Source of the DNA: Azolla caroliniana
Taxonomy: Eukaryota; Polypodiophyta
Assembly: GCA_043228905.1 (NCBI GenBank)
Contig: JBHGNT010000018.1
Coordinates: 1,302,001-1,366,000, forward strand
Direction of reading: 5' to 3'
DNA: 64,000 bases
Below the pieces are notes generated by a model, which was given only the letters and a program-made list of their open reading frames with translations, did no database searches and was not told where the DNA came from. Shown piece after piece: positions 58,051 to 64,000 of the stretch (its first letter is position 1; each line of letters begins with the position of its first letter). The translations under genes and the position numbers were made by a program.

Positions 58051-59157
58051 GCACTTTCATTGGTCTTTGAGAACTTACTCTCTCCATGTGTAGGGGCTGA
58101 GATAGTGACGATGGGTATCTTAGAATTTAGAAGGGGTACAACATGCCCTTTGTGACCAACAATAGTGAATCAAGGAGCCGTAGTAGATAGAGGAGCCGTA
58201 GAGGGAGGGATCTGTAGGACCCAAATGTGGCCAACTCTAAATCGGTGAGTCCGAACTATTAGTTTACATACATCACTCATTGACTTCTTCCTGTTTAAAC
58301 CAAATCAAATATTAATAATTTTAGTTATTATCATAATATATTGGCTTGAGCTACCCATTCATCCTTGTCTAACTTAATATATTATCATAATATATTGGCT
58401 TGAGATTTAAGTTAAGCTTCTCATGCACTTGTCTAACGTCCCAAGAGTCGCGAACCTTTGTCATTATATTCAAAAAAATTAAGACTCATCTGGGGCCACA
58501 CAAGTTTATTAGTACTAGCAACTAATTCGAAGTGAATTAACCTTTTCTTGCACTTGCTTGATTACACGAAGAAAAGTTCTACGCGGAGAGTTTTGAAGAT
58601 TTGTAGTCTCACATGACTTGGCAATCACATATCAAATATATAAGAAATGTTGTAACAACTTAGACCATTAAACCATTGTTTACAATTTGATTTTTTTCCG
58701 ATATATATGTGATCATTAACACTTCTCACCAGAAGAGATCACATTGATATCACAACTTGGAATAAAAGAAATCAATTAAGGAATTAATAAAGTTTCCACA
58801 GCTGTCGCTTAGGACAAGCTTATTGAAGAGTTGAAATGGGCTGATTTGGAATCGTCCTAGTTTTTAATCATAAGCTCACAAGATGGGGTAGCAAGGCTCA
58901 TGTTGTTTATACGTATATCCAATTGGACATGAAAATCAAGGAAGAGTAGCTCTTGTTACAAAACAATGACAGGAAACATAGCTTGAAATGGTACCAACCC
59001 AAAGTCCTCACATGCAACAACAATGTTAAGAGGGTGGCAAATGGTGGGAGTTTTTGAAAGTCGCCACTTCATATGTTTGTAGTGTGAGAAAGAATAACTC
59101 ACGCATATGCAATGTTCACATGAATTTGTGAAATACGAAGTAAACATGAATGAGAAT
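58051..59157. other. Intergenic; kinase 5'-flank copy then unassigned sequence
   Basis: 58100-58800 resembles 8190-8830 (A/D flank). I see nothing recognisable in 58800-59157. Confidence 0.5.
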
Positions 59158-59171
59158 TCATGTCTCCTCTT

Positions 59172-62100
59172 TTTTTTTTTTAACCAAAAAAGAATATACT
59201 CCTTTAGTTAAAATATACACAAACTCAATCCCTTTCTCGGGTACGCCGAGCCAACACTATCCTATCCTACAAAGAGATCTCGCTTTTTTTTATTACACTT
59301 TCACATATGGCTCTAGCCATCCTTTCATGCACATCACCTACATTCACTATCCCACATGCCATGTCTTTCACGCCCCTCGATCAGCTAATGGGAGGGGAAA
59401 ACAACAATTTGGGCACTTCATACTTCCATAGTATATCCATTCCATTTGCTATGGCCATCAGTGTAGTACACCATCGCTTTTGAAAATTCAGCCTCATTAG
59501 TTTTGCAGCATCATTAGTACCATCAACCGCTCATATTGAGCTCTTAGTGTAGTTATTAATGTGTGCCAGATTAGCTTAATCGATTAAGTTGGGGGGCATT
59601 TGTGTGCTGAAAATACCTTGGTACACCTTGTTGTCCATATATACCATATAGTAATGGGGCAAGATACATCCAAAGATCTCCATGTTTTTGATTCTGTGCA
59701 CAAATTGTAGGTACCCTATTGTCAGTGATCAGCCGCACAATGCCATTCTCCCCTCTGTACTTAGCATCACATGTGCTATCGTATTTCGCCACATCATCCT
59801 CAAGACAAATCCAACAAGCATGTCCCCAGTTGAGGGTGAATGAACGAGAGGCATGGCAAAGCAAACGTAGTGCCCTTCCCCATACTGCCATTGCCTCGTG
59901 ACATTCCCATAGACAATGGGAAATGCTTTATTTCTGTCCACAGGCAATACATCTAGGGTCTACATTGGGGCCTTTACCCCACATCCCTACCGGCAAGGCT
60001 CTATGTGCAAGAAGCCATAAACACATCATTTTCTTGTGGTCATATCTGTCATGCCATATCATTTTCTAGAATTTATAGTCTTATTTCACTAATGCCCTCC
60101 TGTATCCAAAATTTCCTTGTCGCAATCTTATCGTGTGCTTGTTCTAGAATAATTTGCCTCCAAATATTTGTGTTATACCTGAAAAATTGAACCAGCTTTT
60201 CCCCATCCGTTCGTCCTTGAGTTCTCCAACAATACATCGCTAGGTCCCATGATAACTAATCCAAATGCCCTTGTATAGGCCAACACACTGTCGCCGGTGT
60301 GATCTCCGTTGGTTTAGGGTCAATAATCATATTCTTGCCAGTTTTTGCAATTAGCCTAATCGGCCTTTCTCTGTGAAAGGCTAGTTGCTCAACTCTTACC
60401 ATTCCGTGCTCTAGTTTGTAGTAGAATACCTCATTTGATTCTACTTTCATTCGCTTAATGCCAATTAAATAGTTCTCAGCATCTATAAGTTCTGTCCACG
60501 CAATTTCAGAGGTTGTTACTTCTTCCTTTTCCACGGTATTCTTGTAGCATGCAATGGCATCTGTAATTCTCTTGAGCATGCCTTTACCCTTGCTTATTCT
60601 CCATATTCTAGCCTTTTGAGTGCCCACCTCATTGGACAGAAACCTCTCCCACTCCACTAATGCATTCCCTTGGGCATTGATTAACTCAGCCCATTTGAAA
60701 CCTACTTTTTGGCCTATCATCAGTCCATCCATATCTCTAATCAATGGGTTCCAAACCATTGGCATGTACATCCGTGCATATGCATCATTTCTCCACCTAC
60801 ATGTGATCCCCTTTCTGATTTCTTGCCATGCTTTCATAATTCCAATAGCACAATGACTTTGCATACTTCCCCCATATTTGGGTCTCTTTCGGGCACAAAG
60901 CCCCAAAATGGGTTGCTTGGCCAACGTCCACCTTGTCCGGCAATCACATCTTCCATCTACGTCGCCATAGAACTTTCCAAGGTGCCTCAGGAGGTTGTAG
61001 GCTCCTGACCACTAGTTTGCCTAACAAGGCCTTCGTTTGCACAATGGGATCTATCAATCCCACCCCCCCTTCACTTTTCCTTTTTATAAGCGTGGTCCAA
61101 GCAACCTTTACACATGCCTGTTTTTCCTCTGTGCCCCCCCATAAGAAATTTCTGATAATCCTTTTTATCAATGTCATCGACTTGGGCACGATTATCCAGC
61201 ATGCAACAATATGCCAAATAGTGGCCATTAGAATCTGATTTGCAATCAAAATCTTGCCCGCAAAGGAAAGTCTTCTTGCATTCCACCATATTAACTTCGC
61301 TTTTATTTTGTCCACTAGTAGATTGTAATGTTCTGCTTGATCGATGTCCATACCAATTTTGAAGCCCGAGTATCTAGTAGCTTCTCCTTTCCTCAACTAT
61401 CTAAAATTGGGGTTGGGAACCCAATTTAACATGGGCTTATTAATGATCCAAATGCCCACAGATTTATTCCAATTTATTTTAGCATCCGATCCCCTACAAA
61501 ACTCATCAATTGCATTTTGTAATCTGCCCAAGTTGTGTGTATCACCTTTAACATAGGTCATTGTGTCATCAACATATGCCGTATCAAGCACCATACCTTC
61601 ATCATCGGGCAAGGTAAGGCCTTGTATTTGCCAGGATCTATTAGCAAGTTGATAATGCAAAGCTTCTGCTGCAATGATGTATAAGTACGGGGCCAGTGGG
61701 CATCCTTGGCGTACTGAACGTAGCATCTTAAAGCTCTTCCCCATACTTCCAACCATTAACACCTAGCTGGATGCACCTCTGTAAAAGGCACTCATTCCAA
61801 GGATCCATTGTTATTCAAAGCCTGGGGCTGCCATCACTACTTCTAGGAAATCCCATGAAATCCTGTCATATGCTTTTTCGAAGTCGAGTAGCATTACTAC
61901 TAGGTCCACTTCTTGCTCCTCCGCCCATGCTGAGTATTCCTAGAATGTTATCACATTGTCAACAATGCTCCGGTTTTCCAGGAAGCCAGTTTGCGTTGTA
62001 TGTATAATGTCCCCAAGAACCATTTTCAACCTCTTACTTACGACTTTGGCCATTATCTTATATGCATTGGTGAGAATCGTCAATGGTTGTCAAGGTCTTT

Positions 62101-63515
62101 ACCAACCTTGGGTATTAAATAAATCATGTCTCTACACATTGTTGTGGGCATTAATCCTTCTACCATAATGTATTGCATCCCTGCCAACATGTCATCCTTA
62201 ATTAGATCCCAATATTGGATGTAAAAGTACATAGGAAGTCCATTAATTCCTACACAGCTTTGTTTGTTCACATCCCAAATAACATCCCACAATTCATGCA
62301 TACCTATAGGGGTATTTAGTTGGTTCATCATCTAAGTTGTAACTTTCCTTGGTATCCTATTTATTATATTTTTGAAGGCAACCTGATCAACCAGTTTCTC
62401 ATTGCATACACTTAGTAGTTGAGTATAATAGCTTGTGGCTATTTCAAGCATTTCCTCTTTGCATGTAGTCATTGTGCCATCTATCTTTTTTAAGCATGAA
62501 GGTTGAATCCCGGATCCTTTGCATTTAACAACTTCAAAAAATCCTTTAGTAACCCGACCTCCTACCCTCATCTAGCTTGCTGCCTTACTTCGATAGGCAT
62601 AGGTGCTCCTAAGTTTTTGGTACATCTCTAGTTTGCTTTTGGCCTCCTCTAGTCAAGCCTCAATCCATACATTATGTGGGTATAATTCTCTTAGTCGTTG
62701 CATAGAAGTGAGTGACCATTGCATTCTCTGCATTTTCTCAGTTATCTCTTTTCTAATTTCAATCGCTTTATGTTGAAAAAATCCTGTACATGCCTCAAGT
62801 TTCCCAGCCAGCCTATGAGCAAGGTCAGGGTACCTCCATTTGATATTAGACCATATTTTCCATATATCATTGGTCCATTTAGTATCCATAACCAATTCCT
62901 TGCACACCTTCACATTATGTGGCTTGCATCGATTGTTTTGTTGTCTGTGCAACAGAACTGGGGCATGATTATAGAACATTGTACCTGGACAAATAATGCA
63001 TCTGCCTTTCCTATCCATGAGTCGATGGTCCAAATACCATCTGTCCAACCTGGACATCGTCCACCCAGGCACATTTCCTCCTACTCTAGAGTATCGAAGA
63101 GATTTTTCTTTTTGCATTTGAAAGTTAGGTGCATTCCAACAGTCTATCACATTATATGCTAAACAAAACTTATCCCATGCATACTTCTCCGCCCCTTGCA
63201 CCATGCCATTTGCATTACCTCTTCTATCTTCTGGATGCTCCACCATATTAAAGTCTCCTCCAATGATCCACTACTCAACATCTGGTTTCTTGGCCACTAA
63301 TTGCAACCATAATTCTTGTCTTTCAGTAGCTGAATTTGGGGCATATATGTTCAGTATGCCCATGTGCCCACAACTAAGTTTTATCCTTATGTAGAGAACA
63401 CGACCCTCTATTAAACTCCCCCTGCCTGTACAGTTAACAGTAAACTTAGCTTTCATAGCTATAAGTACTCCCCCCTGAATCTGCCTATCCCCCGTAGCAG
63501 CTGACCATGTATTGG
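59172..63515 (-). mobile_element. 5'-truncated LINE (non-LTR retrotransposon)
   Basis: Flanked by perfect 14-bp target duplications TCATGTCTCCTCTT (59158-59171 and 63516-63529). A T-run at the left end represents the poly(A) tail on minus. Coding runs right to left: endonuclease remnant (GGVLIAMKAKF, NIYAPNSA, GGDFNMVEHPEDR, SRLDRWYLD) at 63515-62660, RT at 62330-60950 (INGLPMYFYIQYW, SVRQGCPLAPYLYI, catalytic TAYVDDTMTYVKG, AGKILIANQILMATIWH), and a C-terminal RVT zinc-binding region near 59900 (CIACGQK, HCLWECHEAMAVWGRAL). Many stops and frameshifts. The 5' end is cut inside the endonuclease domain, typical of incomplete reverse transcription. Confidence 0.93.
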
Positions 63516-63807
63516 TCATGTCTCCTCTTCTTGAGTTGCTCACAACATATACTTACAAATCTACAAATCTAGATATGTGATTGTATGACACATCTATGGA
63601 CCGGAAATTCTATTTTTCGGATTACATAATGACACATGGGCACTTGTTATTTTAATGTCTCACTAAACACAAGTGAAATTACTACTGTTGAGTGCTACAT
63701 TTCATAGAGCAATGTAAAAGGCACGTTTTTGCCCTTTTCTCACTTATTCTCCGTCTTTCTTGATCTTCACTATTAACCCTGTCTCTTTTTTTTGGAGAAA
63801 AAAACTC

Positions 63808-63830
63808 CTCTCTCTCTCTCTCTCACTCAC
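63808..63830. repeat. (CT)n microsatellite
   Basis: Uninterrupted CT dinucleotide run. Confidence 0.85.
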
Positions 63831-63929
63831 ATAAGTTAAAATTGGCCTCATAATTATCAATAAGCTAGCCACAATTATTAATAAAAAGTTAATTATCAAT
63901 AATGGTAACCTATTGGTTAAAACTTCAAT

Positions 63930-64000
63930 GTGTGTGTGTGTGTGTATAATATATATATATATAAATATATATATATAAATATAAATATATATATATAAAT
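63930..64000. repeat. (TG)n / (TA)n microsatellite
   Basis: TG run passing into ATATAT with periodic AAAT interruptions to the window end. Confidence 0.9.

Larger units (their letters stand above)
63530..64000. other. AT-rich flank with simple repeats
   Basis: No gene seen. Contains the two microsatellites listed separately. Confidence 0.6.

Overview
This is a repeat-rich nuclear segment of a land plant. Support comes from a spliced tRNA-methyltransferase gene with GT-AG introns, intronless lectin receptor kinases, plant-type Ty1-copia and Ty3-gypsy elements with iMet-type primer sites, a MULE and LINEs. The lineage is not resolved. Many large insertions and DUF7869-type coding sequence would suit a lycophyte, fern or gymnosperm, but that is inference. 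A run of 100 N marks an assembly gap.

Layout. Positions 145-4584 (+) hold the 3' eight exons of a TrmA-type tRNA (uracil-5-)-methyltransferase. The rest was built by one tandem duplication. Unit 1 is 4176-12529 and unit 2 is 12530-58015, joined at a 7-bp microhomology (AAAGACT). Each unit carries a piece of the TrmA last intron and 3' flank, a minus-strand lectin receptor kinase (A or D), a plus-strand one (B or C) and a minus-strand lectin remnant (F or E). Only kinase B (9063-11261) is intact. Unit 2 is about 7 kb once its insertions are subtracted. Kinase D is a single gene now scattered over 14105-53430.

Insertions in unit 2. Copia-1 (14711-37611, TSD CATCT) sits in the kinase exon of D. 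Inside its RNase H region is Gypsy-1 (19129-32318), and inside the RT of Gypsy-1 is Copia-2 (22132-27443, TSD CCTTT). The 3' LTR of Copia-1 holds an AT-rich insert (32880-37424), which itself holds a MULE (33240-37124) carrying a captured LysM gene fragment. A second large insertion in D, 38531-52847, is a DNA element with 37-bp terminal inverted repeats. A LINE fragment lies at 53496-54802. After the duplication comes a 5'-truncated LINE (59172-63515) with 14-bp target duplications.

The most unusual object is the 14.3-kb TIR element. It carries two divergent genes. On plus is a DUF7869-type gene (49745-52478), possibly the transposase. On minus is a six-exon gene (48798-39624) joining an N-terminal ParB-like domain to a prokaryote-type beta-class DNA methyltransferase (catalytic DIPYG, then SAM-binding DLFSGTG). 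A solo LTR (41636-42740, TSD ACGT) splits this gene; discounting it, the ParB-like and methyltransferase parts lie in one exon and one frame. Intron 1 of the gene holds a 51-bp-period array of 29-bp palindromes, interrupted by a young gag-less chromovirus, Gypsy-2 (44708-48627, TSD CTTTA). Both genes carry nonsense changes, so this copy looks recently dead.
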